Shown one piece after another: positions 1 to 11,874 of a stretch of 35,432 nt of DNA. This DNA comes from Gammaproteobacteria bacterium bin55 (GTDB lineage Bacteria > Pseudomonadota > Gammaproteobacteria > Pseudomonadales > Azotimanducaceae). Every line of letters begins with the position of its first letter. Positions within the stretch are counted from its first letter, which is position 1. A model generated the notes under the pieces. It ran no database searches. It had not been told where the DNA came from and worked only from the letters and a program-made list of their open reading frames with translations. The stretch spans positions 1 through 35,432 of the forward strand of contig MPMU01000019.1 of NCBI GenBank assembly GCA_002238665.1, in the 5' to 3' direction. The position numbers and the translations under genes are program-made.

Positions 1-888
1 AAACATGTTGAAGCAGCACTTAAATCTCTTGAATGTCTGATCGTACAAGATCTATTCTTGACCGAGACAGCGTCCTTTGCGCACGTAATTTTTCCAGGAA
101 CATCCTTCCTTGAGAAAGATGGGATCTTTATCAATGCAGAACGTCGGATGAATCGAGTCCGCCCAGTTACAAAACCCAAAACTGGCAAACATGAGTGGCA
201 GGTAGTACAAGAATTAGCGAATGCGATGGGTTATCCGATGCACTACAACACCAGTAGTGAAATCATTGATGAATTGGCAGCAACGACTCAATTGTTCGCC
301 GGACTTTCGCATGATCGATTGGATGAACTAGGTAGTGCCCAGTGGCCTCTAAACGAGCAGTCACCAGAGGGCACGCCGATTATGCATATTGATGAGTTTG
401 TCAGAGGGAGGGGCATGTTCCATACGACAGCCTATCAACCAACGACTGAGCGAGCAAATCGAAAGTTTCCGCTCCTGTTGACCACCGGCCGTAAGTTGTT
501 CCAATACAACGTCGGTACTCAGACTCGGCGAACAGACAACAATCAAGTACTAAGCGAAGACACATTAGAGATTCATCCAAGCGATGCTGAGTTACGAGGA
601 ATCAGGGACGGCGATCTGGTTTCGCTTTCAAGTCGAATGGGTGATACCGTAATTCCCGCAGAAGTGACTGAACGGGTCGCACCTGGTGTGGTCTACACGA
701 CATTCCACCATCCTGACTCTGGGACCAACGTCATTACCACGGATCAGTCAGATTGGGCAACCAATTGTCCGGAATATAAAGTGACCGCCGTTGAAGTTCG
801 TCCCGCAAACCACCTAAAAGGTGAGTGGCAACAAAACTACACTTACTTCAAGCAATCTCAGAGGCAACTGTTGCCAGCCGGAGGATGA
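1..888 (+). CDS. Formate dehydrogenase catalytic (alpha) subunit, C-terminal part; 5' end outside window
   Basis: The reading frame is open from base 1, so the gene begins upstream; about 295 C-terminal residues are visible, against roughly 900 or more in the family. The product is the molybdopterin (bis-MGD) subunit that oxidises formate to CO2. The visible part has the family stretch around GTSFLEKDGIFINAERR, followed by the C-terminal dinucleotide-binding domain (TTGRKLFQYNVGTQTRR, HPSDAELRGIRDGD, and the closing NCPEYKVTAVEV). These match the FdsA/FdhF type of cytoplasmic or NAD-linked formate dehydrogenase. The active-site Cys/Sec and the Fe-S domains are off the window, so the exact subtype cannot be settled. 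The stop codon overlaps the ATG of fdhD, and mobA follows. Both neighbours serve this enzyme's cofactor, which strongly supports the call. Confidence 0.9.
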   Translation, partial: KHVEAALKSLECLIVQDLFLTETASFAHVIFPGTSFLEKDGIFINAERRMNRVRPVTKPKTGKHEWQVVQELANAMGYPMHYNTSSEIIDELAATTQLFAGLSHDRLDELGSAQWPLNEQSPEGTPIMHIDEFVRGRGMFHTTAYQPTTERANRKFPLLLTTGRKLFQYNVGTQTRRTDNNQVLSEDTLEIHPSDAELRGIRDGDLVSLSSRMGDTVIPAEVTERVAPGVVYTTFHHPDSGTNVITTDQSDWATNCPEYKVTAVEVRPANHLKGEWQQNYTYFKQSQRQLLPAGG

Positions 889-1754
889 CACTCTCCGAAG
901 TAAGTACGCCAAAATCGCCCATCGAGAGCATTCGCGTACCAATCACCAGAGTACGTGGCGAACGCGCCTCGCTAGAAGACTATGTCACCATTGAAGAACC
1001 TTTAGAGCTTCGAATTGCGTATCACGGTCGGTCTGATGTTGAGCCGGTTTCGATTTCCGTGACTATGCGAACGCCGGGAAGTGACTTCGAGTTGGTAACC
1101 GGTTTTCTTTTTGCGGAAGGCATCATAAAGTCCAGCGATGATATACATAGATTGAGTTGGTCTGATGAACCTTCGCTCGATAAGGATCTCCAAAATGTGG
1201 TGCTGGTTGAGCTTGCAAGCGAGAGCAATTTCAACACCGAGAATCTTCTTCGTAATCTAATCACTTCGTCGAGCTGTGGCGTATGTAGCAAGTCCTCAAT
1301 TGCTGCACTGCAGACGATTCTCCCAGTACAGAAGCAATCAGATTTTGAAATATCTGAAGAACACCTGACTTTACTACCTCGAAGAATGAGAGAAATTCAG
1401 TCCCAATTCAACAAGACTGGTGGCTTACATGCCTGTGCTACATTCGATAGGCACGGTAACATTGATCACATCGCCGAAGACGTCGGTCGTCATAATGCAA
1501 TGGACAAACTGGTAGGACATTTTCTGAATCAGCACGTAGAAAGACTGGAATCTCGTGGAGTTCTTTTGAGTGGCAGAGCAAGTTTCGAGTTGGTGCATAA
1601 GGCGACTATGGCTAGCGTACCTCTGATCGCAAGCATTGGTCCACCGAGTAGCATGGCTATTGAGTTAGCAGAGACAAGAGATATTACGCTTGCTGGATTC
1701 CTGAGTGAGTCCGGGTTCAATGTCTACCATGCCAGTGGCAGAATCCGTGATTGA
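885..1754 (+). CDS. fdhD: Sulfurtransferase FdhD for formate dehydrogenase maturation
   Basis: FdhD passes sulfur from a cysteine desulfurase to the Mo/W-bis-MGD cofactor, a step needed for formate dehydrogenase activity. With the ATG at 885 the protein has 289 residues and carries the family CxxC motif as CGVCS (C131 and C134), the persulfide-carrying loop. Other family stretches are FELVTGFLFAEGII, TGGLHACATFD and EDVGRHNAMDKLVG. I chose ATG 885 because it overlaps the preceding stop as ATGA, a normal coupling arrangement. A GTG at 825 in the same frame, behind AAAAGGTG, would add 20 residues lying inside the formate dehydrogenase gene and remains possible. The 3' end overlaps mobA. Confidence 0.93.
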   Translation: MTLSEVSTPKSPIESIRVPITRVRGERASLEDYVTIEEPLELRIAYHGRSDVEPVSISVTMRTPGSDFELVTGFLFAEGIIKSSDDIHRLSWSDEPSLDKDLQNVVLVELASESNFNTENLLRNLITSSSCGVCSKSSIAALQTILPVQKQSDFEISEEHLTLLPRRMREIQSQFNKTGGLHACATFDRHGNIDHIAEDVGRHNAMDKLVGHFLNQHVERLESRGVLLSGRASFELVHKATMASVPLIASIGPPSSMAIELAETRDITLAGFLSESGFNVYHASGRIRD

Positions 1755-2343
1755 AAGAGATCAGATTACTGGTATCGTACTCTGCGGTGGTAGAGGATCT
1801 CGGTTGGATAACCAGGACAAACCGCTACTCACTGTTGGCAACAATACCATCATTGCACGAATTGAAAAACGATTAAAACCTCAAGTTTCTGAAGTATTGA
1901 TTTCGGGCTCTCGCAATATTGCGATCTATGAATCGTATGGCAATCGAGTCGTCGTTGATCAGGATATTGAAAAAGGTCCACTCGTCGGCTTAGTCAGTAC
2001 GTTTCCTGCTGTGAAATCTGAATGGGTGCTTACGACCCCAGGCGATGTACCGTTTATCCCAACGAATCTAATTGAGTTACTCTCAGACGTTGCGTTAAAC
2101 AAAGGTGTAGCCGTGCCGATAGTTGAAAATGTCAGGCAGAACTTGTGCATGCTACTCAATCGAGAGTGTCGGGAGCAACTTTCTCAGTTTTATACCGAAG
2201 GTGGTTTAGCAGTCAAACATTGGCTAGACAGTATCCCTCATTGTCACGTGGAACTCTCCACCTATGCAAAGGAGTTTTTTAACATCAATACACCTTCCGA
2301 CCTTGAGCGTGCAGAGCTTTTGAGTCGAGAATTAAACGCCTGA
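1720..2343 (+). CDS. mobA: Molybdenum cofactor guanylyltransferase MobA
   Basis: MobA attaches GMP to molybdopterin to give the guanine dinucleotide cofactor used by the formate dehydrogenase upstream. The N-terminus holds the nucleotidyltransferase signature LCGGRGSRLDNQDKPLL (GTP-binding glycine loop followed by a conserved Lys), and TTPGDVPFIP resembles the Mg-binding Asp region. The length of about 207 residues is normal for the family. The start is uncertain: GTG 1705, ATG 1720, ATG 1729 and GTG 1747 are all in frame and none has a strong ribosome-binding site. All of them lie inside the end of fdhD, so the two genes overlap by about 8 to 50 bp and are probably translated together. Confidence 0.88.
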   Translation: MSTMPVAESVIERDQITGIVLCGGRGSRLDNQDKPLLTVGNNTIIARIEKRLKPQVSEVLISGSRNIAIYESYGNRVVVDQDIEKGPLVGLVSTFPAVKSEWVLTTPGDVPFIPTNLIELLSDVALNKGVAVPIVENVRQNLCMLLNRECREQLSQFYTEGGLAVKHWLDSIPHCHVELSTYAKEFFNINTPSDLERAELLSRELNA

Positions 2344-2362
2344 TCTTGTAGTTGATTTTTAA

Positions 2363-4759
<2,397 letters not shown>

Positions 4760-4934
4760 TATTAGTGCAAAGTAGGAAAGACGCTAGGATTTTAGAAAGG
4801 TAAAGTTGAGCGAGCATTCACAGAAGTAGGTTTACGTCATTCGAGCCTTAAATACTTAGCACGACGAAAATACATAAGTCACTTCAGCCCGGATACAATG
4901 GTTGGCCACAAAATTCTTACCTGCTCGATTAATA

Positions 4935-6056
4935 ATGACTTCATCAAGTACCCTCCGCAAGGATTCACCTAGAACCCTCAGTAGAGAAGACAAATTCTCC
5001 CTTTACCGCGATGGTTACATCGTTGTAAAGCAAGCAGTATCACCCGCGCTTGTCGATAGCGCACTCAAACGAATCAAGGCCGCGAAGAAGGGTGAACGCC
5101 TCGGCCTGGATAAAACCATGACTGATTTGGTGAATGCTTCAGATGTGACACCCGTTCTGCATGATGTTATGGGCTACTTCGATCCCCCTTCCATTTGTCA
5201 AGTAGGCGTGATTAAGCCCAGCCAGCCATCCGATCGGTACACAAACCTTGGATACATTGATAAGGATGTCCCTTATTACGGTGCTGGAGTCCACATGGAC
5301 GGCAACATAACCATTGCCGCGCCACAGGAAGTGCAAGAAGGAGAACCCGAAGAGATTTATCTGAGGCATTTTGCATCAGGTCCCAAAGGCGACTTGGGAC
5401 GAAGTCCTGAGGTTATGGGGCACAACATGGTGCCTCTATTTGAAGATCCGGATATGACTCTAGGACTCGGCAGCTTTACTGCGTTCGTGTTTGTATGTTT
5501 AAATGACCAATCCGAAGAAGGCCGAGGGCAAACTTGCCTTCTCAAAGGTGCTCATCACGATATGCAGGAATTCTTCCGCCACCAATACAACATCAACGGG
5601 CACTTGGGTCCTGAGGGACCAGACTGGCCAAGGCTCAACCATGATTGCCCCAATCGGTGTGGTATGAACTACCTTCCGCCAAGAATCTTTGAAAAGTTCA
5701 CTGATGAGACATCAGAAACCACACCGGACGGTAGACGTTGGCCGCGACCTACTCAGATACTGATGGAACCAGGCGATGCGTGTATTGCAATGTACCACAT
5801 ACCTCATTCTGGAACACGCAACGAACGTGGCACAGAATCTAGAAAAAACATCATTTTTCGTATACGAAACAAGAAACGACAACCCAATGTGGTGGTCTCA
5901 GGTGTAACGGATCACCCAGACCGAGGTCAAATGGGTGAATGGCTAGAATTTGAGGAGGGGAATGATGCATGGGAACGCTCAAAACAAGCCATGTGCAACA
6001 TGTGGGATGAATGGGAAGGCATGCAAGACATGGTTGCAGAAATGGAAGCCAGTTAG
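4935..6056 (+). CDS. Phytanoyl-CoA dioxygenase (PhyH) family Fe(II)/2-oxoglutarate oxygenase
   Basis: This is a member of the PhyH family, which hydroxylates diverse small molecules or acyl-CoAs using 2-oxoglutarate and O2. It has the HxD iron motif in GVHMDGN (H120, D122) and a distal His/Arg block in HIPHSGTRN...SRKNIIFRI (H291 is the likely third ligand, with an Arg for 2-oxoglutarate near 303-309). The length of 373 residues is on the long side for the family. I chose ATG 4935; a TTG at 4902 would add 11 residues. The downstream reductase gene begins 52 bp later on the same strand and may be co-transcribed. The substrate cannot be read from sequence. Confidence 0.82.
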   Translation: MTSSSTLRKDSPRTLSREDKFSLYRDGYIVVKQAVSPALVDSALKRIKAAKKGERLGLDKTMTDLVNASDVTPVLHDVMGYFDPPSICQVGVIKPSQPSDRYTNLGYIDKDVPYYGAGVHMDGNITIAAPQEVQEGEPEEIYLRHFASGPKGDLGRSPEVMGHNMVPLFEDPDMTLGLGSFTAFVFVCLNDQSEEGRGQTCLLKGAHHDMQEFFRHQYNINGHLGPEGPDWPRLNHDCPNRCGMNYLPPRIFEKFTDETSETTPDGRRWPRPTQILMEPGDACIAMYHIPHSGTRNERGTESRKNIIFRIRNKKRQPNVVVSGVTDHPDRGQMGEWLEFEEGNDAWERSKQAMCNMWDEWEGMQDMVAEMEAS

Positions 6057-6108
6057 TCAGATACGTATCCTGACACCCCACTCTCTAATCTAAGAAGGCC
6101 CTTACACC

Positions 6109-7095
6109 ATGTTTGCTAGAGAAGTCCACCTAGTTGACTATCCGAGCGGTATACCCACCGAACAACACTTCGCCATCCTCGACAATCGCCTAGATGATCC
6201 GAGCGAAGGCCAAGTCTTGGTCAAGAATGACTTCATGTCTGTTGACCCAGCCATGCGACCACGACTTTCGAACGGTCAGCAGAAGATCAATACGCCTATG
6301 ACTGGCGGCGCGATTGGAACCGTTGTAGCATCTCGCAACGCGAAATTTAAAGAAGGTGATTTAGTCCAACACGGATCAGGATGGCGGGATTTTTACTTGT
6401 CAGATGGTGGGGACCTGAGTCACTTAGATGCAAGGGGGTTTTCACCGACACTCTATATGCATGTACTTGGAACCACAGGATTCACTGCTTGGGGTGGCAT
6501 GCTGATTACAGGTGCGCTAAAGGATAACGAGAACGTATTTGTCTCTGCCGCCGCTGGAGCTGTAGGTAGTGTCGCTGCACAGATAGCAAAGATCAAGAAC
6601 TGTTACACCATCGGCTCGGCAGGTACTGACGAGAAGTGTAAATGGTTGAAAGAAACTCTTGGGTTAGATGTCGCTATCAACTACCGACACGGCGTACTCC
6701 GCAAAAGCCTGAAGGCAGCGGCAGTAAACGGTATCGACGTTTACTTTGACAACGTAGGTGGTGCACACTTAGACGCAGCTGTTCCTCGCATGAATGTATT
6801 TGGTCGAATCCCAGTTTGTGGCATGATTTCCTCTTACAACAATTACGGCGCATTGTCATCTGGGATCACCACTTTATCGAATATGGTGTACCAACGAATC
6901 CGTATGGAAGGGTTTGTGGTCTATGACTTTGAAGACCGTCGAGATGAATTTCTCGATGACATGCGCGGTTGGGTAAAAAGCGGTCAAATGCAATACCAGG
7001 AGACTATTTACAATGGTCTCGCTGAAGCACCACGCGCATTGATCGGTCTATTCACCGGCGAAAATACTGGTAAAGCTCTCGTCAAGCTGGGCTAG
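6109..7095 (+). CDS. Zinc-independent MDR NADP-dependent oxidoreductase (CurA / leukotriene B4 dehydrogenase-like)
   Basis: This 328-residue medium-chain reductase resembles the group that reduces the C=C bond of enones with NADPH (curcumin reductase, 15-oxoprostaglandin 13-reductase). It shows the family N-terminal DFMSVDPAMRPRL, the substrate-loop MHVLGTTGFTAWGG, and the Rossmann loop AAAGAVGSVAAQIAK (about 147-161). YFDNVGGAHLDAA and GRIPVCGMISSYN follow. No zinc-ligand Cys/His set is present. ATG 6109 is preceded by AAGAAGG at a good distance. It sits behind the PhyH oxygenase, which suggests a shared oxidation/reduction route, but that is only contextual. Confidence 0.9.
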   Translation: MFAREVHLVDYPSGIPTEQHFAILDNRLDDPSEGQVLVKNDFMSVDPAMRPRLSNGQQKINTPMTGGAIGTVVASRNAKFKEGDLVQHGSGWRDFYLSDGGDLSHLDARGFSPTLYMHVLGTTGFTAWGGMLITGALKDNENVFVSAAAGAVGSVAAQIAKIKNCYTIGSAGTDEKCKWLKETLGLDVAINYRHGVLRKSLKAAAVNGIDVYFDNVGGAHLDAAVPRMNVFGRIPVCGMISSYNNYGALSSGITTLSNMVYQRIRMEGFVVYDFEDRRDEFLDDMRGWVKSGQMQYQETIYNGLAEAPRALIGLFTGENTGKALVKLG

Positions 7096-7105
7096 AACCT
7101 CCATG

Positions 7106-7138
7106 AAAAAGCCGCCTAGCGGTTGCCCGACTAGGCGG
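7106..7138 (-). terminator. Rho-independent terminator of metY
   Basis: Read on the minus strand, an 8-bp GC-rich stem (CCGCCTAG at 7112-7119 paired with CTAGGCGG at 7131-7138, 11-nt loop) is followed by TTTTT (complement of 7106-7110). It lies about 65 nt after the metY stop. On the plus strand the hairpin lacks an immediate U-tract, so it should act mainly for metY. Confidence 0.85.
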
Positions 7139-7203
7139 TGTACGAGAACTACTTTTCTCTTAATAACTCACGCTGACAATCCTTGTCACCTCAAAGATTT
7201 TTC

Positions 7204-8475
7204 TTAAACAGACGCAAGGGCTTGATCAAGGTCTTCAATGATGTCATCGATATGCTCTATGCCCACCGACAAACGAATCATCTCGGGTAGCACACCTACA
7301 CTACGTTGTTCTTCTTCCGTTAATTGTCGGTGTGTGGTCGAGGCTGGATGACAACTAAGACTCTTGGCGTCACCGATATTCACTAAGCGCTTAAACATTT
7401 TCAGTGCGTCGTAGAACTTGACACCCGCGTCGAATCCACCATTGACACCGAAAGTCAAGATACCCGATGCCTTTCCATCCATGTACTTGCTGGCTAGGTC
7501 GTAATACTCATCACCCGGTAAACCAGCAAACTTGACCCAGTCAACTTTTGGATGATCTTGAAGATACTTCGCAACAGCGAGAGCATTTTCGCAATGTTTT
7601 TCCATGCGCAGCGAAAGTGTTTCGATACCCTGCATAAGTAGAAACGCGTTAAATGGTGAAAGACAGGAGCCTGTATTCCTCAGTGCCACAGTACGCACCC
7701 TACCGATATATGCTGCTGCGCCCAGTGCATCGGTGTACACCACTCCATGATAGCTAGGTTCGGGAGTCGTAAACATGGGATAACGATCCGAATGTTCTGC
7801 CCAAGGGAACTTTCCTGAGTCGGTTATGGCACCGCCCAGCGAACTGCCGTGTCCACCCATATATTTGGTCAGAGAATGGACAACAATGTCAATTCCATAA
7901 TCGACCGGCTTCAGGAGTGCTGGAGTAGCGACAGTGTTATCGACTATCGAGGCAATTCCGTGTGCGCGGGCCATATCAGCAACTGCTTGGATGTCAACAA
8001 TGTTTCCAGCCGGGTTTCCAATGCTTTCGCAGAAAACCGCCTTGGTATTTTCGTCAATCAATGCTGCCAATTGCTCGGGACTATCCCCTTCCGCAAATCG
8101 AACTTCAATACCCTGTTTCGGCAACATATGCGCAAACAAGGTATAGGTGCCGCCATAGAGCTGTGGTACGGTGATGATGTTATCCCCGTTCTCCGCAAGA
8201 TTGAGAATCGAATAGTTGATGGCAGCACTGCCTGCAGAGAGCACCAGAGAGCCTACACCGTGTTCTAATGCGGTCACGCGTTCTTCTAGGACCGCATTAG
8301 TAGGGTTCATGATCCGGGAGTAGATATTCCCGGGTACCGCTAGATTAAATAGATCAGCACCATGTTGTGCATCGTCAAATTCATATGCGACTGTCTGATA
8401 GACGGGCACTGCAACCGCCTTGGTAGTCGATTCAGATTCATAGCCGCCGTGTATGGCAATAGTCTCGTCTTTCAA
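7204..8475 (-). CDS. metY: O-acetylhomoserine sulfhydrylase / aminocarboxypropyltransferase
   Basis: This Cys/Met-metabolism PLP enzyme makes homocysteine from O-acetylhomoserine and sulfide. The length of 423 residues fits MetY rather than the shorter MetB/MetC/MetZ (about 380-400). The PLP lysine is K204 in [18 protein letters not shown]. The N-terminal [13 protein letters not shown] and the [19 protein letters not shown] block are family hallmarks. The start is TTG 8475, justified by AGAAGGA eight bases before it. It ends with a clear terminator at 7106-7138. No methionine-repressor box or SAM riboswitch fold was recognised upstream. Confidence 0.93.
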   Translation of the reverse strand: MKDETIAIHGGYESESTTKAVAVPVYQTVAYEFDDAQHGADLFNLAVPGNIYSRIMNPTNAVLEERVTALEHGVGSLVLSAGSAAINYSILNLAENGDNIITVPQLYGGTYTLFAHMLPKQGIEVRFAEGDSPEQLAALIDENTKAVFCESIGNPAGNIVDIQAVADMARAHGIASIVDNTVATPALLKPVDYGIDIVVHSLTKYMGGHGSSLGGAITDSGKFPWAEHSDRYPMFTTPEPSYHGVVYTDALGAAAYIGRVRTVALRNTGSCLSPFNAFLLMQGIETLSLRMEKHCENALAVAKYLQDHPKVDWVKFAGLPGDEYYDLASKYMDGKASGILTFGVNGGFDAGVKFYDALKMFKRLVNIGDAKSLSCHPASTTHRQLTEEEQRSVGVLPEMIRLSVGIEHIDDIIEDLDQALASV

Positions 8476-8560
8476 GGAAAATTTCCTTCTAAAAATTGAT
8501 TGGGGAGGACCCAGACAGGATTAAAAAAAGTGAATCTTAACCCAAGCGAATATTTCAGAC

Positions 8561-8587
8561 GGCAAGAAGCCCTCGGAAGTTCCTGCC
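8561..8587. other. Inverted repeat between SRPBCC gene and metY
   Basis: GGCAAGAA (8561-8568) pairs with TTCCTGCC (8580-8587), one position being a G-U pair, around an 11-nt loop. On the minus strand it sits between the end of the SRPBCC gene and the metY leader. A T-run (complement of 8523-8529) occurs about 30 nt later, not directly after the stem. It could be a weak terminator or part of the metY leader. The evidence is the inverted repeat only. Confidence 0.3.
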
Positions 8588-8627
8588 AGACGTACTAGAA
8601 AAAGGCATTGTCAAACCCTGATAGGTA

Positions 8628-9392
8628 TCACGAGGCTACGTCGTGGAAACTATCTAGGAGCTTCGCGTAAATGTGGTCCAGTACCCGAATGCTCGTTTGT
8701 GATTTGGAATCGCCCAGCAAATTTGCCAGTGTGTCAACACTATGGTGCCAGCCGCTGACAACGCCATACCAGAGTGAAAGCTGAGACCCCACAGACTGAT
8801 CTTGCAAAGATGGATCTCTTACGTTGGACTCCGAATCGCCAGCTATATGAGGTACCATGTGATCAATTAACTCAAAGATGGTTGAAGCACTATCTGAGTA
8901 CGCCTTAGGTAGTGTGGGCGGGGAATCGATTGATTCAGAGATGATTGAGCCTTGATCCTCAGATATAGAAAAATCAATGTACCCGCCCTTTTCAGCATCA
9001 AATCGAATAGTTTTACCTGTTACAAGCTGTCCGATCTTTCCAGACCAAGCATTCTTGAAATTAAAGCGACCACCTATTTTTAGATCGATCTCGGTTTCGA
9101 AATGCCACTTACTAAGAAGACTCGGTTCTACTAGATAACGCCACACTTCTTCTACGGGTTTTTCAATTCTTCGTTTGAATTGAATGGTGGAACTATCTAA
9201 AAACACACCTGAGTTTCGGCTCATCTGCTTGACATCTTGCCAATCCTCTAGTCCGTACTCTTGGGCAACGGCATTTCGAGCTTCAGTGAGTGTGCTTTTA
9301 CCCAGAGAAGCTCTTTCCCTCAATTTCTGCTGACACTTTTTTTCGAACCATTCAAGTGTGTGGACTGGATGTGTGAGTGGTTGGGTGTTCAT
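8628..9392 (-). CDS. SRPBCC / AHSA1-like domain protein with N-terminal helical segment
   Basis: This 254-residue protein has an AHSA1-type START/SRPBCC core from about residue 68 on: FKRRIEKPVEEVWRYLVEP, LLSKWHFETEIDLKIGGRF, then a beta-rich stretch and a C-terminal helix. Such domains bind hydrophobic ligands; the function here is unknown. The first about 60 residues are helical and contain AQEYGLEDWQDVKQM. This resembles the REYGFxSWxxLK segment often placed before ankyrin or SRPBCC domains in environmental bacteria. It starts with ATG 33 bp after the sulfatase stop, so the two are probably one transcript with the sulfatase first. The C-terminal tail after about residue 150 is unusually long for AHSA1 proteins. 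Confidence 0.7.
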   Translation of the reverse strand: MNTQPLTHPVHTLEWFEKKCQQKLRERASLGKSTLTEARNAVAQEYGLEDWQDVKQMSRNSGVFLDSSTIQFKRRIEKPVEEVWRYLVEPSLLSKWHFETEIDLKIGGRFNFKNAWSGKIGQLVTGKTIRFDAEKGGYIDFSISEDQGSIISESIDSPPTLPKAYSDSASTIFELIDHMVPHIAGDSESNVRDPSLQDQSVGSQLSLWYGVVSGWHHSVDTLANLLGDSKSQTSIRVLDHIYAKLLDSFHDVAS

Positions 9393-9425
9393 GATTCGTA
9401 TCTCTGGTAGTACGGCTAGTCGATG

Positions 9426-10934
9426 CTATCCAAATCCGCGCTGGTCAGTGACCAATGGCACCACATCTGCTGTTTCCATATACCATGTGAGCATCCGCTC
9501 CTTCAATTCAGAGATCTTCGAGCTGTATTGCGGATCACTGATCAAGTTGGTGGTCTCTCCAGGATCTCTAAGCAGGTCATAAAACTCGTCCTGTTCATAA
9601 GCGCGTCGGGTGTACTTGAACTCCTTTGTACGACACATGGTGGCTTTGGAATGCGGAAGCGGCGAGGACTCCGCAACCTGTAAGTTTATTCGGGGTGAAT
9701 ATAAACCCAGAGATCCGTTTCTAGCCAAGCTCTCTACCTCACTAGCTTGCACTTCATTAATCAAACGCCCACCTTCAGTAAAAACCGCATCGCGATGCTC
9801 GATCCCTGTCCGAGTTAGCTGATTCACAAGGGATAGGCCAAAGTGCCAGTAACCACAGTCGATATCTGCGAGATCGTACACAGTAGCAGGAAAGTCAACC
9901 AATTCAACCAGACCGTCTCGGATTCCATTCACAGCATTGACCGACTTCGGCGGTTTAATCAGCAAAGGCACGCGACTCAAGCAGTCCTGAAAAGTGTTTT
10001 GAGTTTTCTCTACAAGACCGTAGTCGCCTGTAAAGTCACCGTGGTCCGAGAAGAAAAAGATCGCCGTATCTTCGTATTTCTCTGAGGACTTCATTGCGTC
10101 CAACACCAATCCAAATTGGTGGTCGACACGAGAACACATGCCATAGTAGGTAGCTCTTAACTCCCTCCAGCGATCCTCGCTCCAACCTCTGAGATTTTGA
10201 CTATCGCGTATCCCTTGTAACAAGCTTGGTTTGTCATCCCACTGCTCATAAATGAATCTCTCAGGCACCTCTTCACGTGAGGTTAGGGAGTACCAAGGTT
10301 CTTCTACACAATAGGGTGGGTGCGGGTAACCAATCGGCAGAAAAACACAAAATGGCTGTTCCCCTTCGTAATTTTGGATGAAGTCCAACGCGCCGCGCAC
10401 CATCGCCCAGTCGTGATCAAAATAAGGTTGATCGGTTGATGAGTGCAATTGACCTTTGAAAAAGCTGTAAAAGTTGTCATCCTCTGGTGTTCCACGCCAA
10501 GCAAGATCGCCACCATGATTGCCCGGTTGCGGCACATGCCCCCATCTCTCGTAGTCCTCTGCGGTGGGACGGAAATGAACATCGCAGTGATCTTCGTACC
10601 CCAATTGTCCAGGTACTAGATCGTTCTTACCTCCCCACCACACAAAATACCCATTATGTCGTAGCACCTGCAAAAGATTTGGTTCTTCTTTTTGCGGGTT
10701 CAGCATATGGTGCATCGTTCGATGACCGCGAACATGAGGATACCATCCAGTCATGAAGGAGCATCTACTCGGCGTACAAACCGTAGCCTGAACATAAGCA
10801 TGCCGAAACGATACCGCGTCTTCCGCAACCCAGTTGTCGAGTACCGGTGTCTGTACAGCAGCGTGCCCCATGTGACCTAGAACATCGCCACGCCACTGAT
10901 CTGGATTGAATATGAGAATATTGGGTCTTGTCAT
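9426..10934 (-). CDS. Type I (formylglycine-dependent) sulfatase
   Basis: This alkaline-phosphatase-superfamily sulfatase of 502 residues hydrolyses a sulfate ester. The activating motif is intact: C53-T-P-S-R in ATVCTPSRCSFMTGWYPH, where the Cys is converted to formylglycine. Metal-site regions are PNILIFNPDQWRGD (D12) at the N-terminus and FFSDHGDFTGDYGLVEK in the middle. No signal peptide is visible, so it is predicted cytoplasmic. No formylglycine-generating enzyme or anSME is in the window, so maturation must be encoded elsewhere. The start is ATG 10934 with a weak ribosome-binding site. The SRPBCC gene follows in the same operon. The substrate is unknown. Confidence 0.92.
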   Translation of the reverse strand: MTRPNILIFNPDQWRGDVLGHMGHAAVQTPVLDNWVAEDAVSFRHAYVQATVCTPSRCSFMTGWYPHVRGHRTMHHMLNPQKEEPNLLQVLRHNGYFVWWGGKNDLVPGQLGYEDHCDVHFRPTAEDYERWGHVPQPGNHGGDLAWRGTPEDDNFYSFFKGQLHSSTDQPYFDHDWAMVRGALDFIQNYEGEQPFCVFLPIGYPHPPYCVEEPWYSLTSREEVPERFIYEQWDDKPSLLQGIRDSQNLRGWSEDRWRELRATYYGMCSRVDHQFGLVLDAMKSSEKYEDTAIFFFSDHGDFTGDYGLVEKTQNTFQDCLSRVPLLIKPPKSVNAVNGIRDGLVELVDFPATVYDLADIDCGYWHFGLSLVNQLTRTGIEHRDAVFTEGGRLINEVQASEVESLARNGSLGLYSPRINLQVAESSPLPHSKATMCRTKEFKYTRRAYEQDEFYDLLRDPGETTNLISDPQYSSKISELKERMLTWYMETADVVPLVTDQRGFG

Positions 10935-11204
10935 AATTTGGTCAATCCGCGTTTTCTCTCTAGCTTACGTTGCCGCCAATCCATGTTTCGACGGTTTGGC
11001 TGGTTTTAAGTCAAAAAGACTAGCAGAATTCAGGCGTCGTAAACGGAGTTGCTTCTGCACATCTCGCGACAAGACTAGAAACCTCTGAGCACTTACCAGA
11101 CCGAATACCCACATAATTGTTTAGGCGGGACAACCAACAGTCGTTCGTCTCGCTAAAGAACTTTCGTACTAACTCAATTCCCAACAACCACTAGGTAAAT
11201 CCAT

Positions 11205-11870
11205 TTGTCCAGCTTCACACTGAACCTCACAGACCAGGTTTATGAATATCTGTTTCAGAATATCTACCCCGAGTCCGAGACCGCCAAGGAACTTCGCACG
11301 GAGACACACGCAAAACTCCGTATGGCTGTGATGCAAATCTCACCCGAACAAGGCGCATTTATGAAGATGCTTGTAAAGATCCTTGGTGCAACCCGGGTCA
11401 TCGAAGTCGGGACGTTTACTGGCTATAGTGCATTGAGTGTCGCCGAAGCTTTGCCGGATTCAGGAAAGTTGATCGCATGTGATGTCAGCGAATCTTGGAC
11501 GAATATGGCGAAAGAATACTGGGAGAAGGCAGGAGTTCAGGACAAAATTGATCTACACCTGCGCCCCGCTACTGACACGCTAGATGAATTGATTCAAAAT
11601 GGCGCGGCATCTACCTTTGATTTCGCGTTCATCGACGCTGACAAGTCGAACTACGACAAGTACTATGAACGTTGCCTCGTTCTCCTTCGAGCGGGAGGAG
11701 TGATTGGGATTGATAACGTACTATGGGGAGGTCGCACAGCAGATTCTTCGGTCACGGACCCAGATACCTCTGCTCTAAGAGAGCTAAATGCCAAAATCAC
11801 TCAAGATTCCCGAGTAGAAGCGACCATGCTACCTATAGGTGACGGACTAACGCTGGCTCGAAAGCTCTAA
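11205..11870 (+). CDS. Class I SAM-dependent O-methyltransferase (CCoAOMT family)
   Basis: This 221-residue methyltransferase is of the caffeoyl-CoA / catechol O-methyltransferase-like family. SAM motif I is RVIEVGTFTGYSALSVAEALP, the acidic strand is LIACDVSESW, and the metal/catalytic Asp region is FAFIDADKSNYDKYYE followed by GGVIGIDNVLWGG. The start is TTG 11205; the first in-frame ATG is about 40 residues in and would delete the conserved N-terminal helices, so TTG is preferred although only a weak GGTA lies upstream. It converges with the PhoX gene, leaving 4 bp between the two stop codons and hence no room for a terminator. The substrate is not assignable. Confidence 0.9.
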   Translation: MSSFTLNLTDQVYEYLFQNIYPESETAKELRTETHAKLRMAVMQISPEQGAFMKMLVKILGATRVIEVGTFTGYSALSVAEALPDSGKLIACDVSESWTNMAKEYWEKAGVQDKIDLHLRPATDTLDELIQNGAASTFDFAFIDADKSNYDKYYERCLVLLRAGGVIGIDNVLWGGRTADSSVTDPDTSALRELNAKITQDSRVEATMLPIGDGLTLARKL

Positions 11871-11874
11871 TACA

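Noticed and set aside
7849-8268. 139-codon plus-strand ORF inside metY
   Set aside because: It lies wholly within the well-supported metY gene on the other strand and has no family resemblance.
8476-8560. SAM riboswitch or methionine-regulated leader before metY
   Set aside because: I could not find the conserved core of any SAM riboswitch class or a MetJ-type repeat.
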